From Zygnema cylindricum (Eukaryota > Streptophyta > Zygnematophyceae > Zygnematales > Zygnemataceae), in assembly GCA_037447655.1 (NCBI GenBank), contig JBBHKE010002273.1, forward strand, positions 172,815 through 236,814: a DNA stretch of 64,000 nucleotides, in the 5' to 3' direction. The translations under genes and the position numbers were made by a program. How positions within the stretch are numbered: position 1 is the stretch's first letter; every line of letters begins with the position of its first letter. The notes beneath the pieces were generated by a model, which was not told where the DNA came from, searched no databases, and was given only the letters and a program-made list of their open reading frames with translations. Shown here piece after piece: positions 1 to 11,079 of this stretch.

Positions 1-720
1 AAAAAAACAAATAAAGACAAAGACTTGTTCAACCGAATATTTACATCTACGTAGGATTTCGTATTCCACGTTAGATCATCGTGTACATGGTCCACTCTAA
101 CCAACATTTGTCGTCGCTCTCTATCCGCCACCCGCATATCAGATTTTGATCCATAAGTGAACCTCCAAGTGTCATTTCAGTCCTCAAGTGTATATATGAA
201 CCTACAGACGCATATTGCGGAATACGTACATCCCTATACCGACTCGAGTCTTGTGAATGTATTCATCGGTGTACTCTTTACTGAGACACTGTAACACCAA
301 TTATGCTTTGTACTAAACGGGACTTACAAAAAACACTCTTAGTTTTGAAAGTCTCTCTTCCTCACACCCGAGGCATAGAGAGGACTAAAGCTTTCCAAAA
401 CAACACTCCCTTAACGTCTTAGACTCTACTAGCCAATTAAATCACATGCCTATCTGCAAAACTATAATTTAGATGCAGGCAATGGTTAAGTCATCATGTC
501 CGCAACCATCTGCTCATCAAGTAAATAACTAAATTTTAGAACACTTCTTGTAACCTTCTCTCTTACAAAATGTAGCTTGATATCAATATGTTTTCTCTTA
601 AAGTGAGGGCTAGGGTTAGATGCAATAGCAATAGCAGCCTGATTCTCACACCACACTGTCAAAGGTCCAGATTGCATAAACAAAAGCTTTTGAATGAGCG
701 ACTTTACCCAAGGTAACTCC
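1..720 (-). mobile_element. 3' end of a Ty1/copia element (RNase H end plus LTR)
   Basis: On the minus strand, 683-486 encodes the last part of a Copia RNase H domain, with the CENQAAIAIA block, a histidine-rich HFKRKHIDI block and the VADMMT end typical of the family. Just downstream on that strand a purine tract (AAGGGAGTG type, around 405-415) precedes a TGTTG LTR start at 405, so 1-405 is taken as the 3' LTR, which runs off the window edge. A diverged relative of this LTR lies at 9395-9854. The rest of the element is missing; by about 720 the sequence has changed to the leader of another Copia on the opposite strand. It is a fragment and cannot make a functional protein. Confidence 0.8.
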
Positions 721-787
721 TAGGCAGCTGAGCCAAATGACGATGGTTCCGAATGACAGTTCAGAAATAGAATCACAACTTCCGAGT

Positions 788-963
788 TGGGAAATGGTTT
801 AAGGATCAAAAAAGTAAGGTGGAAAGAAGGGACAACCAAAAGTCAGAGTTTTTGTCTGCCAGGGTGGCAGTTATTTTTGCTTAAACACAAAGGGGTCAGG
901 ATTATCCTAGAGGCTTCTTGGAAGCTGTCCACTCTGAGGACTTATGGAGGTCTCAGAGTTTCA
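788..963 (+). repeat. Remnant of the 5' LTR end of a decayed Copia
   Basis: The phrases around the 'cagggtggcag' and 'gaggcttcttgg' blocks match the last 200 bases of the LTRs ending at 15454 and 47336. The copy ends in ATGGAGGTCTCAGAGTTTCA, the same in-LTR gag start seen in the other members. No left edge of the LTR can be identified. Confidence 0.6.
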
Positions 964-2682
964 AAAAAAAGGTGGAAAGAACCCAAAAATGCCATCTATA
1001 CCAGCTTTGGAGTTCAAAAGAGGAAGAAGAATTAGTAAAAGATTGCAAGAAAAAGAGGTATATAATCAGCTCACAACGATGTCAGTTCCACATGAGCCTG
1101 AAACTTATCAGGAGGTTGTTAATAGTAAAGAGTGTGAGAGATAAAACGCTACAATAAATGATAAAATGAACTCAATTATGGAGGCTAAGACTTGGGAGTT
1201 GGTAGATTATCATCCAAATAAAAAACTAATTGGGTTATAAATGGGTTTTTTAAAGTTAAAATTGAATCCAGATAGCACTATTAAGAGATTCAAAGGTCGT
1301 TTTGCGGTAAAAGGGGAAACATAGAAGAAGCGTATAGATTATGAGTAAACTTTTACACCGGTAGTGATGTTTCCTTCGGTCACATTTTTGCTAAGTTTGG
1401 CCACAGCGGAAGAATGGAAGTACATCAGAATGGATATTAAAACCGCTTTGCTCCACAGAGAATCGGAGGAAGAGATCTTTATGAAATAATCTGAGAGGTT
1501 TTTGGAGAAAGGGGAGGAAAGCAAGGTTTGCAGGTTAATCAAGTCCCTTTATGACTAAAACAGGCGCCACGAAAATAGTATATCAAGCTGGATAGGTTCC
1601 TTAACAAGTTGGCATTCATTAGAATCAGCTCAGACTATTCCATTTACATGTTTGAGAATGAAAATGGAGTCATTTATATTGTGGTTTATGTGGATGATCT
1701 GTTAGTATTGAGTAAGTCTTTCGAAATGATCACAAAACTTAAAATAGATTTGAGAAGTCAATTTGTTAGGAAAGACTTAGAGGACGCAAAATATATAAAG
1801 TGAATTCAAATGGAAAGAGATAGGGAAAAGAGAATAATCTGATTAACTCAGAAAGAGGCAATAGGTAATATGCTTGAAAGAATTTTAATCGGAAAGGCTA
1901 ATATATGTACAACTCCGATGGAGTTGAAGAAAATATATTAAGGGAATGATGAAGGAGGAGTGGTTTTTCTAAAAAATGAGATGAGTGAGGAAGAGAGAAA
2001 GATTTTGGAGAGAATTCCGTACAAGCAGATTGTAGGCTATCTGATTTACTTCATGAACTCCACTAAGCACAATATAGCGGCAACAATTGGAATCTTGAGT
2101 AGAATTCTTCACAAACCAAGAAAGAGAGACTATAAGGCAGCTAAGAGAGTGATGAGGTATGTGATTAGGACTCGGGAACTATAGTTGCATAACGGAGGGG
2201 GAAATAGCCACATCACCATTTCGAGTGATGCTAGTTATGGTGATACTTTTGTTAGAAAATCTACTTATAGATATATCTTGAAAATTGGGGAGGGTGCTTG
2301 CGGTTAAAGTAACAAACAACCAAAAGTCATCGCTCACACTACAATGCAGGCTAAATATATGGTTGTTTATGTTGCAATAAAAGAGTTGATGTGGGTGAAA
2401 AGTTCGCTTCAAAAATTAAAATTTATGAAGCGTGGAATTGAAAATTTCTTTTGTGACAATCATGTTCCTATTGCTATTGCAACCAATCCTAAACACCACT
2501 TTAAAGAAAAACACATGGATATTAAGCTAAGCTTTGTTAGAGAGAAAGTGGAAAATAAAATTGTCAAATTCATGTATAAACTAGATGGGCAGATGATAGT
2601 CGATATGATGACTAAATCTTTCCCGTCGCCTAAACTCATTTATTGCAAAAAGGAAAAAAGTCTAAAACTCAAAATTGGCTAG
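944..2682 (+). pseudogene. Decayed Copia gag-pol with large internal deletion
   Basis: This stretch is a broken Copia polyprotein gene. The gag start (MEVSEFQ) is joined within a few codons to the linker ahead of reverse transcriptase (PSIPALEF, matching PSIPASEF near 49980), so gag, protease and integrase have been lost. Reverse transcriptase follows in pieces with many stops; 1609-1803 keeps the YVDDLLVLSK catalytic block. RNase H is in 1960-2184 and 2344-2682, with CDNHVPIAIA and the VDMMTK end. The closest relative in the window is the pol gene at 49352-51664. It lies between an LTR remnant upstream and its 3' LTR starting at 2696. Decay is heavy, so this is an old insertion. Confidence 0.88.
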
Positions 2683-2695
2683 GAGTGAAGGGGAG

Positions 2696-3179
2696 CGTTG
2701 AAAAGAAAAAAAGTAATTCCTCTCCTACTTTTGATTCTCGGGGCAGACACAGAGAAGAAACCACAGGAGGAAGCCATAGCTTTCCATGGCACCTACAGCT
2801 AAGGGAGAGAGAGATAAAATGAATCTATTCAAAATAGGTGACTTGACATGGATTTGATCTTAGGTCCTACAGAGTGTAACCAGTCCTCCAGCGTATCCAC
2901 TAAGTGGTAGAAGAGTCGTTACACATTATAAGGTATAATACTTTAATTAACATGTACCGCGCAAATATACCATTTAACAGAATAAAACAAAATTAGAACA
3001 CAGGAAGTAGAAATTCGGCGCCCGCATAATCATACGGGCACCCAAAGAAGATGCAATTTGATCAAACGGCTCGCATGAGCGCCAAATGATTGGAATGGTT
3101 ATTTTGGAAGCTTACGCCAAGAAAGCAACAAAATATCAGTGGTAACATCTCATTAGATGCCGAAAAAGGAAGAGACAAA
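2696..3179 (+). repeat. 3' LTR of the decayed Copia, first part
   Basis: The LTR starts directly after a purine tract (GAAGGGGAG) with CGTTG, a one-base change from the family's TGTTG. It is broken at 3179 by the minus-strand Copia at 3180-8622 and resumes at 8628, after the ACAAA target duplication. Confidence 0.7.
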
Positions 3180-3827
3180 TGTAGGATCTTAAGCAAAAGA
3201 CATTCACTCTTAATAATTCATAAAACATAAATCATTACACAACGGAAGCTCATAAAAGACAAAAGGAATATTCAGCCAAAAATAATTTAAGTGTTCTTGG
3301 CCGAAGCCTTTTTACATCATCTCACTTATCCCTTCTCTCTCTTCTCTCTCCTCTTTAACTAATCTCTTACTCCAAGATTAATCCTCTATGATTCAACCAT
3401 ATATGATTCAATACTCTGGACAAATACATTGCTACCTATATACTCGGAACTCTACAATAAAAGACAACAAGGTAAGACAAACACAACTTAGCGTAGCGAC
3501 GAAGTCTGTCACTAGTTGACTGTGCACTCTTCAATGAAAGTTCCACGAAAGAAGGCGCACGCCCTTTCTTCCTTCGAAACATCTAACTTCCAAACATTGA
3601 CTTTACACATGTCACTTCACGAACACACTTGCACGCAAATTGAAACACCTGAGCACGAAACAAACAAGTGACGCCAAACGAAATAGAACATTTCGTTCGC
3701 GGATATCAAAAGTACCGTCGCGGAACGATATAGTACTTTTTGTATGATGACGCGACACTTCACGTCAAGCAAACAAATGTTGGTATGACGCTTCGCGGAA
3801 ATACCACGAATCGACAATACCCCAACA
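3180..3827 (-). repeat. 3' LTR of the nested minus-strand Copia
   Basis: On the minus strand the LTR begins TGTTGGGGTATTG at 3827 and ends at 3180 in ...CCTACA. It aligns along its whole length with 7974-8622. A purine tract (minus strand AAGAGGGGGA, about 3828-3840) lies just inside and is the likely polypurine primer site. Confidence 0.92.
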
Positions 3828-4089
3828 ATCCCCCTCTTATTGTCGGAATCGCCAAACTCTTCAAAATAATCCAAGTTTTGGTCGCCCCCTCTCAAATAAA
3901 TCATGCATAGCTGCTTTCGTCACCAAATCTGCCGCCTCCTCTTTTGTTGGAACTTAGGAAAACACAATCTCGTTCGCCGTAACCAAATCTCTTACAAAAT
4001 CTCCTTACAATATTGAGCTCGACTCAATTTAATGTTCCCTTTTTTGTCGCGTATCACTTCAATCCCAAAAAAAAATATATATATATATA
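3828..4089 (-). pseudogene. Residual RNase H end of the nested Copia
   Basis: Read on the minus strand, only short pieces of the Copia C-terminus can be made out here (an LVTKAAMHD-like end close to the LTR). About 150 codons that should separate reverse transcriptase from this point are missing. A TA microsatellite at 4074-4090 marks the likely deletion point. Confidence 0.5.
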
Positions 4090-4794
4090 TCATACCTCTC
4101 CAATATCCGTAACTTTGAAATGTAATCCATGGTAACGTTTCAACTCATTAATGCGATCCAACTTGTGGCATGCCATCAAGAAATCATCCACATAAACAGA
4201 AAAGATGATTTGGTCAACTCCTTCACCTTTCACATAAACTCCAAAATCGGACGTAGTCCATACAAATCCGAATTTCAATAGTACTTGATGAAGTCTCAAA
4301 TACCACGTGCGCGGCGCCTGTTTCAAACCATATAATGACTTTTGCAAACGCCATACATTTCCTTCCCGCAAAGGAGACACACCTTCTGGTACCTTCATGT
4401 ATACCTCTTCCTCCAACTCACCATTTAAAAACACTATTTCCACATCCATTTGATTGACGTGCTTCTTCCCCATCGCTGCAAGTGCAAAAATAATCCTTAG
4501 TGAGTAGAACTTCACCACGGGAGCATAAGTCTCCTTAAAATCAATTCCCTCACGTTGTTGGAACCCCTTACAAACAAGTCTCGCCTTGTACTTAATTATC
4601 TCACCCGAAGCTCCAGTCTTTGTCTTTAATACCCACTTTGCATCAATCGCCTTTTTCCCCTCCGGTAATTTCACTTCCTCAAAAGTTCGATTATCAACCA
4701 CCGATTTAAATTCTTTCTCACACGCCGGTTTCCACTTACTCTCCCAATCGGTCAACTTACTTGCCTCGACATAAGATTGAGGGTCGTCGGTCAT
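4090..4794 (-). pseudogene. Copia reverse transcriptase fragment
   Basis: This 234-residue frame is a Copia reverse transcriptase. It starts before the KTKTGASGEIIKYKARLV block, continues through NQMDVEIVFLNGELEEEVYM and YGLKQAPRTWY, and contains the YVDDFLMA catalytic motif, with the two aspartates intact. One conserved position reads DVEIVFLNG where the family normally has DVKTAFLNG, a sign of some decay. The frame stops at the DIGEV block, before the connection and RNase H domains, at a TA repeat. It is separated by a stop from the acidic linker frame at 4813-5112. No active product is expected without RNase H. Confidence 0.85.
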
Positions 4795-4812
4795 ATTTTC
4801 CGTAAGTGATTG

Positions 4813-5112
4813 CTACAAAAGAAACTCCGTCTCTTTAGCATCGGAAAGAAAATAATGCGAATTTGATGCATTTTCCCCATTTTGATCGTAAGTGAGTTTC
4901 TCCGGTTTCTTCCCCTTTGTAATCCTAGAGCTCCTTCTTATAACTTGCTCCTCCTTCTTCTCTTTCTCTTCCTCGGATTCAATTTCAATTTCCTTCTCAC
5001 TCGATTTAGAACTCGATTTAGAGCTTTGAGATTTCCGAATGTTCAAAGGCACTCGGGAATCCAAAGATCCGTTACTCTTTCTTTCAAATTCAACTTCAAC
5101 CGATTTCCCCAA
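4813..5112 (-). pseudogene. Copia integrase-RT linker fragment
   Basis: This 99-residue stretch is rich in Ser, Lys and Glu (SSKSSEKEIEIESEEEKEKK) and ends in RRSSRITKGKKPEKLTY, the basic block that normally lies between integrase and reverse transcriptase in Copia polyproteins. A stop separates it from the transcriptase frame. Confidence 0.6.
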
Positions 5113-5312
5113 TTTATTTTTCTAACTTTTTATATTCGGTTCCTGATCGGATTCCAAACCCCAATGAACGGAAAATTCTCAATTTCACTCTCCTTATAAA
5201 AATCCAAATTCTCTTTAAATTTCCCCACGGAATTCATGGCGGATTTGAGATCCTCATGAAAATCCACATTCCGAGATTCCTCCACGGTGTAACGAGCTGG
5301 ATCATACACTCG

Positions 5313-6326
5313 CTACAAATTCCCCTTCGCACTATAACCAACAAAAATTCTCGGCCAACACCTTAGTGCAAATTTCCCCTTCCTCTTGATTGATTCCACA
5401 TAAACCGTAGCATGACATCCCCAAATTCTCAAATGATGAACCCTGGGCTTTCTCCCACTCCATAACTCCTCCGGTGTTTTACTTCCGGAAACCGAATTGA
5501 CTCTTTGGTTACAAATATAATTCGGCGTAAGAATTGCATCTCCCCACAAAAAACATCTCTTGTCCGGAGCTATGAACCATCGCACGGACCATTTTTTGTA
5601 AAGTACGATTCTTCCTCTCGGCCACTCCATTTGACTCCGGAGAATAAGGCGTCGTGAATTGATGCCTTATCCCCCACTCCTTACAATACCCTTCAAAAAC
5701 AACAAACTCCCCTCCATTGTCCGAACGAATGGACTTAAGCTTCTTATCAATTCGCCTCTCGGCCATTACATGCCATTCTTAAAAATTTTCAAATGCATCC
5801 GATTTCTTTTTCAATAAATACACCCATGACTTCCGAGAGAAGTCATCAACAATTACCAAAGTATACTTGTTACCTCAGTTGTCTCGGGTTTAATATGTCC
5901 ACAAAGATCGATGTGGAAAACCTCCAAAGGACTTTGAGCTCGATGCATGATGTCTTTATTGGGATGGGATTTCTGAATTTGACGTCTTTTGCTACATCCT
6001 CCGCATCCGTTCACCTTCTCACCGGGTGCGAGGTCCAAACCCCTCACTGAAGAATGACGAATCATCTTCTTCAAACTTACCTAGGATGTGTGACACATCC
6101 GATGATGCCATGAGGTAAGATCACCTTTCAACTCCGAAATTTGATGTGAAATTCCCTCGGTGGGAACTTTAGATTTCGGCCTCCTCCATAAGAGCCGACT
6201 ATGATTCGCATCCGTTACAACTCCTTCTCCAATAACATTCCCCTTCTCATTCCAAATCTCGATAGATTGATCACCTCTCGCAAGTAAGCTTCCACCACTC
6301 TTTTGGATTTGTGGAACGCTTAACAA
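5313..6326 (-). pseudogene. Copia integrase, broken into several frames
   Basis: Integrase is spread over at least four frames on the minus strand. 6326-6081 holds the region after protease and the first zinc-binding histidines (WHHRMCHTS). 6074-5853 holds the CxxC side of the zinc finger (CGGCSKRRQ) and the first catalytic aspartate block (FHIDLCG). 5766-5509 holds IRSDNGGEF with the second catalytic aspartate and the GVAERKNRT block containing the catalytic glutamate. 5630-5313 holds the C-terminal PEELWSGRKP and IFVGYSAKG blocks. All parts are recognisable but frameshifts and stops separate them, so no functional integrase can be made from this copy. Confidence 0.85.
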
Positions 6327-6404
6327 ATTAACCGAACCGTCCAGAATATAAAGAGTATTTTGAAGATGATACTCCGTCGATCTCTCTTTCCCATCATTAT
6401 CCCA

Positions 6405-7931
6405 TTAAAGAAGATCAAGCCGAACCGTGCCAACCGTACCAACCGAAATGACATGGCCGCTTGCAACCGTAATAAACTTTTGAACCGTAAGTTCCCTCAT
6501 GTCATCAAAAAAGGTGGCATCCGTGCACACATGATGAGATGCCCCCGTATCAATAATCCACTCTTTCTCCAAATTTCCTCCAATACTTACCGAATCAAGG
6601 GTAAGATTAAGAACTGGAAACTCATCACCGGTTTCATTACCATAGTCAAAGTAATTTGTATTACCGTAACCACGACCACTACCGCGGCCTCCTCCTCGGT
6701 CGCCATCTCGGGCGCCTCTATCACCTCGTCTACCTCCTCTTCTACTTTCGGAATCTCCACTCTTTGCATAACATTGAGGGCTCATATGCCCCCACTTACC
6801 GCAAAAATGACATTGCTTGTCCTTATCACGACAAGAGAAAGACAAATGTCGAAGCCGGTTACACCGGTAGCATGTCACATTGGAAAGATACGAAAGGACA
6901 TTCGGTGGACGACCTTGATCCCTCTTGTTGCCTCGGCCGCCACCACCACTCGGGCCACCTCCTCTACCACCTCCTCTACACCCGGCATAGTTAAGATCCG
7001 TGGTTTCGGGTGTAGTAGAGTCGAGAACTCCTCCTCCACTTGAAGAAGCCGATGGAGTTCCCTCCAACATTTTGATAAAATTGACGGTGAATCCGAAGGT
7101 GTTATCCGCCTTCGCTCGTAAAATAGCTTTAGGATGCGAAAGCCTCTCCAGTAAAGCATTAAGAAAAACGCTTAACTTATCCGCATCCAAGATAACTCGG
7201 CCATTGTTGATTAATTGCTCGAGTATAATATTGAAGCGCTTCACGGCATCATCCATCAATTCATTTGACTTGATTTTAAAATTCATAAAGTCGGTATAAA
7301 CATATTGACCCTTGTTCTCAACGCCTTTCTCATATTGCTCCTCAAGTGCTTGCCAACACTCATGGGTCGTGCCGTGAGCAAGAAAATGATCAAGTACGGA
7401 AGAAGTGCAATTTTTCATCAAATTGGTCGTTGCCGCAATATCCTTCAACCTCCATTGAGCACGTGCTTTACTCTCGAGTGGCATTTTCTCTTTTCCGTTG
7501 AAAATTCTCCAAAGCTTCTTGAGAATAAGTTGGCTTGAAATAAACTTCTTCCAAACGGCATAATTGGTGCCATTAAAGGCCACGGATTTCCGCGAAATAT
7601 TATAATTTTCTTCGTTTTCCAATCCTTCGTCAAACTCGGACTCTTCTTCTTCTATCTTCGACTTTCCCTTCCTAATCCTCTCTTTTCCCTCACTCTCATT
7701 AGCTTCTCCTCTAAAGGGATCGGTAGTCGGAAAGGAAGTGTTTTCTTTGCTTTCTCTCAGTTGAGTTTGAAAACGGGAATCTACATATCTCATAAGTGTA
7801 TCAAACACTTCCTCAAATTTTCTCTCCGTATTCCGGGTCTCTTCAAATTGAGAACCCGAAAAATTGAATTCTCTTGCTCTCTCCGAAGTCGACATGGGGG
7901 AAGGAGTATTTCTATTCTTCTTCCTCCCCAT
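6405..7931 (-). CDS. Copia gag-protease, 508 residues
   Basis: This frame encodes the capsid (gag) protein and the start of the aspartic protease of the nested Copia. From the N-terminus it has a charged head, a capsid-like region beginning near SVAFNGTNYAVWKKF (about residues 115-130) with the usual AHGTTHECWQALEEQYEKG block, and a glycine/arginine-rich segment. Two zinc knuckles follow: CYRCNRLRHLSFSC, in which the usual Gly before His has changed, and CHFCGKWGHMSPQC, which is intact. The protease motif IDTGASHHVCTDATFFDD lies near the end. The frame stops shortly after, so it is cut off from the integrase frames. The start is the Met about 35 bases after the primer site. It is the best-preserved part of this element. 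Confidence 0.88.
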   Translation of the reverse strand: MGRKKNRNTPSPMSTSERAREFNFSGSQFEETRNTERKFEEVFDTLMRYVDSRFQTQLRESKENTSFPTTDPFRGEANESEGKERIRKGKSKIEEEESEFDEGLENEENYNISRKSVAFNGTNYAVWKKFISSQLILKKLWRIFNGKEKMPLESKARAQWRLKDIAATTNLMKNCTSSVLDHFLAHGTTHECWQALEEQYEKGVENKGQYVYTDFMNFKIKSNELMDDAVKRFNIILEQLINNGRVILDADKLSVFLNALLERLSHPKAILRAKADNTFGFTVNFIKMLEGTPSASSSGGGVLDSTTPETTDLNYAGCRGGGRGGGPSGGGGRGNKRDQGRPPNVLSYLSNVTCYRCNRLRHLSFSCRDKDKQCHFCGKWGHMSPQCYAKSGDSESRRGGRRGDRGARDGDRGGGRGSGRGYGNTNYFDYGNETGDEFPVLNLTLDSVSIGGNLEKEWIIDTGASHHVCTDATFFDDMRELTVQKFITVASGHVISVGTVGTVRLDLL

Positions 7932-7959
7932 GCGCTCTCTCTCTATCTCCGAAGCACTA

Positions 7960-7972
7960 GCTTCGATACCAA
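7960..7972 (-). promoter_or_regulatory. Primer-binding site, initiator tRNA-Met 3' end type
   Basis: On the minus strand TTGGTATCGAAGC lies just inside the 5' LTR. It is close to TGGTATCAGAGC, the standard Copia site complementary to the 3' end of initiator tRNA-Met. This differs from the anticodon-arm site used by the plus-strand family in this window. Confidence 0.75.
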
Positions 7973-7973
7973 T

Positions 7974-8622
7974 AATAGGATCTTAAGCAAAAGACATTCA
8001 CTCTTAATAATTCATAAAACATAAATCATTACACAGCGGAAGCTCATAAAAGACAAGAGGAATATTCAGCCAAAAAGAATTATAAGTGTTCTTGGCCGAA
8101 GCCTCTTTACATCATCTCTCTTCTCTCTTCTCTCTCTTCTCTCTCCTCTTTAACTAATCTCTTACTCCAAGATTAATCCTCTATGATTCAATCATATATG
8201 ATTCAATACTCTGCACAAATACATTGCTGCCTATATACTCGCAACTCTACACTAAGAGACAACAAGGTAAGACAAACAGAATTTAGCGTAGCGACGAAGT
8301 CTGTCACTTGCTGACTGTGCACTCTTCAATGAAAGTTCCACGAAGGAAGGCGCACGCTCTTTCTTCCTTCGAAACATCTAACTTCTAAACATTGACTTTA
8401 CACTTGTCACTTCACGAACACACGTGCACGCAAATTGAAACACCTGCGCACGAAACAAATAAGTGACGCAAAACGAAATACAACATTTCGTTTGCGGATA
8501 TCAAAAGTACCGTCGGGAAACGATGTAGTACTTTTTGTATGATGACGCGACACTTCACGTCAAGCAAACAAATGTTGGTATGACGCTTCGCGGAATGTCG
8601 CGAAAACGACAATACCCCAACA
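7974..8622 (-). repeat. 5' LTR of the nested minus-strand Copia
   Basis: This aligns along its length with 3180-3827 and ends in the same TGTTGGGG (minus strand) at 8622. The inner end reads ...CCTATT rather than CCTACA, a small change at the LTR border next to the primer site. Confidence 0.9.
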
Positions 8623-8627
8623 ACAAA

Positions 8628-9070
8628 TCCATGGCTTGAGACATAGATGGTACCACCCCCTTAGTGGTGTCGTACAACTATCGTACATCTATCGTACAAA
8701 ATCTGTGGTGGCTTGTAAATTATGTTCAGTACTTTACATTCCTTTGATTGGCGAAGGGTTTAGTAGATAGGCTCTGTGAGTAGGTTAGTCTAAGACTTAG
8801 TCTTTCTTAGGATTTTTTTGAAGCCCTCTCTCCCAAAGGCCATCTGTATAAATCTGTTATCTTTGAACAAGAATAAGTCACTGCTCAGGAGAGCATATGT
8901 GGATTTTCATTTTGCGTTTGACTCACGAGAGTCTTGACCTCACTTGGTGGAGGATGGTTAGAGTTTTTACCTACATGGGTGGCAGGTATTTCTTAATGAA
9001 TCAAAGTGGGTCAGGGTTATCTTATAGGCTTTCTATGAGCTGCTCATTCTATATGACTATGGAGTCCACA
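8628..9070 (+). repeat. 3' LTR of the decayed Copia, second part
   Basis: This continues the LTR broken at 3179. It carries the promoter-to-leader sequence seen in other members (TTAGTCTAAGACTTAG, the 'tgggtggcagg' block) and ends at ATGGAGTCCACA, the in-LTR gag start ending in CA. Confidence 0.68.
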
Positions 9071-9394
9071 TAATTTTATCCAGAGGGCGAGTTTTAGAGC
9101 TACGAAAAATAAAAAAATTGTTGATTTAGATTGATGGAAAATGACCATTTTCGCAAGGCTCTCGCAAAGGTAAGATTGTTGAAGATAAAGGCAACCGTTC
9201 TAGAAGATGACATATTACTACAGACAAAAAAGGCAAGCAATAGAAACAAAATTATTTTGAAGGGAATTTCTTCTAAGGGAAGATTGGGAAGTCCACAATA
9301 TATTATAGGTCCTACATATACAAGTGTGCCTACAGCTGATCTACATTGTACCACAATTACCGTGGTCTACTGGTACACTAATATTTATTAAAAA
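9071..9394. other. Stretch with no recognisable gene
   Basis: An 86-codon open frame (9131-9391, +) is present but has no recognisable motif and no splice or start context to support it. It is most likely chance or decayed transposon sequence. Confidence 0.4.
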
Positions 9395-9854
9395 AAAAAC
9401 CCGGCCGTCTTCCGTAAAAATATTTACATCAACCTTAAAGCCTGATTGGCGCTATAATGAAATAGTACGCGGTCAAAGTTTGTTCACTGAAATGACGGCG
9501 CTGTCAATATTTCCCTTTCAAAAATGATGGCGGACTCCGTCCGTCGTCCTCACATTCATTCATCACTGAAGATGAACCTCCACGTGTGAATCCAGTCTCC
9601 TAATAATTATGTACTTCGTCGTCCGGATCAAACCACCTTGACTTCCTCATGGACCGACACGTGTCCCTAGAGTGTACCGAACCTGTGTACTCCCTTTCGA
9701 GTTACATACCACACTAACTCCTGTCTCCGCCAATTCATTCTGTACACAATAATGATTGTCTCCGCCAATTCATTCTGTACACAAAAATGACTAAGTCCGG
9801 AATCTCATTGTCACACACGAGATATAGAGAGGACTAGAGGTTTTCAAAACAACA
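9395..9854 (-). repeat. Probable solo LTR related to the LTR at 1-405
   Basis: The minus-strand start TGTTGTTTTGAAAACC at 9854 and the 'tagagaggactaga' block match 405 downward. The opposite end shares 'aatatttacatc' with position 38 onward. No internal Copia sequence is attached on either side, so it looks like a solo LTR. A target duplication was not found. Confidence 0.55.
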
Positions 9855-10477
9855 ATTCACACCTAATTCACACCCAAGCCTAAAGGTTCTAAAATCCAGG
9901 TGGCAAATGCAATACGTGTAGGGATGGTTGTAGTAAACATGTCACCCGAAAAAGGGGCATTTATGAATATAAAAGAGTTAGTCCCACCCTTGATTATTTA
10001 TAAAAAAAATAAACATCAGTAGTGAATGTAAGAGAGCTAGTCCTACCCGTCAGTATTGAAAAAATAGTAGCATATCAAGGAGCTGGGGGTAACGGTTAGT
10101 GGTTTAGATTAAAAGCAAATTGTAAATTCTGGTGAAAAAAAAAAAAACCTCCGATAAAGACAATACGAGTGAGAACAAAAACCTTGAGGGATAGACTAGT
10201 AATAGAACTGAAAAAACACATAATACCAGTGATAGAAAAGTCAATAAGTGAAGGAGACAACCATCCGGGGGCACTCCTTAGGCTAAAGACATGAAAGAAA
10301 TTCACCTGCTAACAATGGAAAGTCCATAGAACTTTTTCTGAACAACTCCAGAAATAGATCATCTCTTAAAAAATACTGAATCCCACTTGCTAACAATGTG
10401 ACATACGAATGAATAATGTGATCAATTTTGAACAAATGGTAACTTACAAAAAAGAAAATTGATTTTTTTTGGGTCAG
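9855..10477. other. Stretch upstream of expansin 1 without a visible first exon
   Basis: Two diverged direct repeats occur near 9970 and 10030 (around 'gttagtccca' and 'ctagtcctac'). No frame with a signal peptide followed by a W..ATATW-type block could be found here, although the expansin 1 splice structure demands such an exon. Confidence 0.45.
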
Positions 10478-11079
10478 CCGGAAATTGCGACTATGGAGCT
10501 CTCTTGGCGACCGCGTATGGGAACACGGCGACAGCTGTCAGCTATACACTCTACCAGAATGGGGTGGGGTGTGGGGCATGTTACGAGGTAAATGACAATA
10601 ATAATAATAATAATGTTTAATAAATGTTAGCAACAACAATACGAACATATTCTTAGAGCATTTATTTGGTAATGTTTTGTGGTTGTTTTGGTAGTAATTT
10701 CCTGGGTTTTATCACGCTTTTTTGGGTTTTTTGAGGATGATCAGGATTGTAAAGACGCCACCTCTTTCTTTTTTCTGATCCATGTTATTGTCATTGTTTT
10801 TCCCGCATTTTTTTTTTTTCGGGCAGGCGATGTGCACAGGCAGTCCCTTGTGTTCTGGAAAACCCGTGAGCGTGACGGTGACGGATTCGTGTCCCGCAGG
10901 AGGAAACCCGAATTGGTGTGGAGAGGGAAACATACATTTTGATAGGACAAAAGAGGCATTCAAATCCATGGCGGTTAAGGGAGGGGAGGCGAATTTCCCA
11001 AATTACTTCGAGCAACTTTTCTATAGAAGGTCCGTACATGGCTTTACATCTAATTTTTCTTCATCGTCTTTATTTTTTT

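Larger units (their letters stand above)
3180..8622 (-). mobile_element. Ty1/copia element nested in an older LTR, target duplication ACAAA
   Basis: This is a whole minus-strand Copia insertion. Its two LTRs (3180-3827 and 7974-8622) are about 648 bases long and very similar. It is flanked by a perfect five-base duplication, ACAAA, at 3175-3179 and 8623-8627. The outer ends read TG...CA in both orientations. Inside, from the 5' side on the minus strand, are a tRNA-Met primer site, gag with zinc knuckles, protease, broken integrase, and reverse transcriptase. Most of RNase H is missing. The element sits inside the 3' LTR of the older plus-strand Copia, so it is younger than that copy. Several stops and frameshifts in integrase, plus the missing RNase H, make it non-autonomous now. 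Confidence 0.93.

Noticed and set aside
6360-7043. A 227-codon plus-strand frame opposite gag
   Set aside because: It is the antisense shadow of the gag-protease frame 7931-6405, with Thr/Ser-rich composition from the reversed Gly/Arg-rich part.
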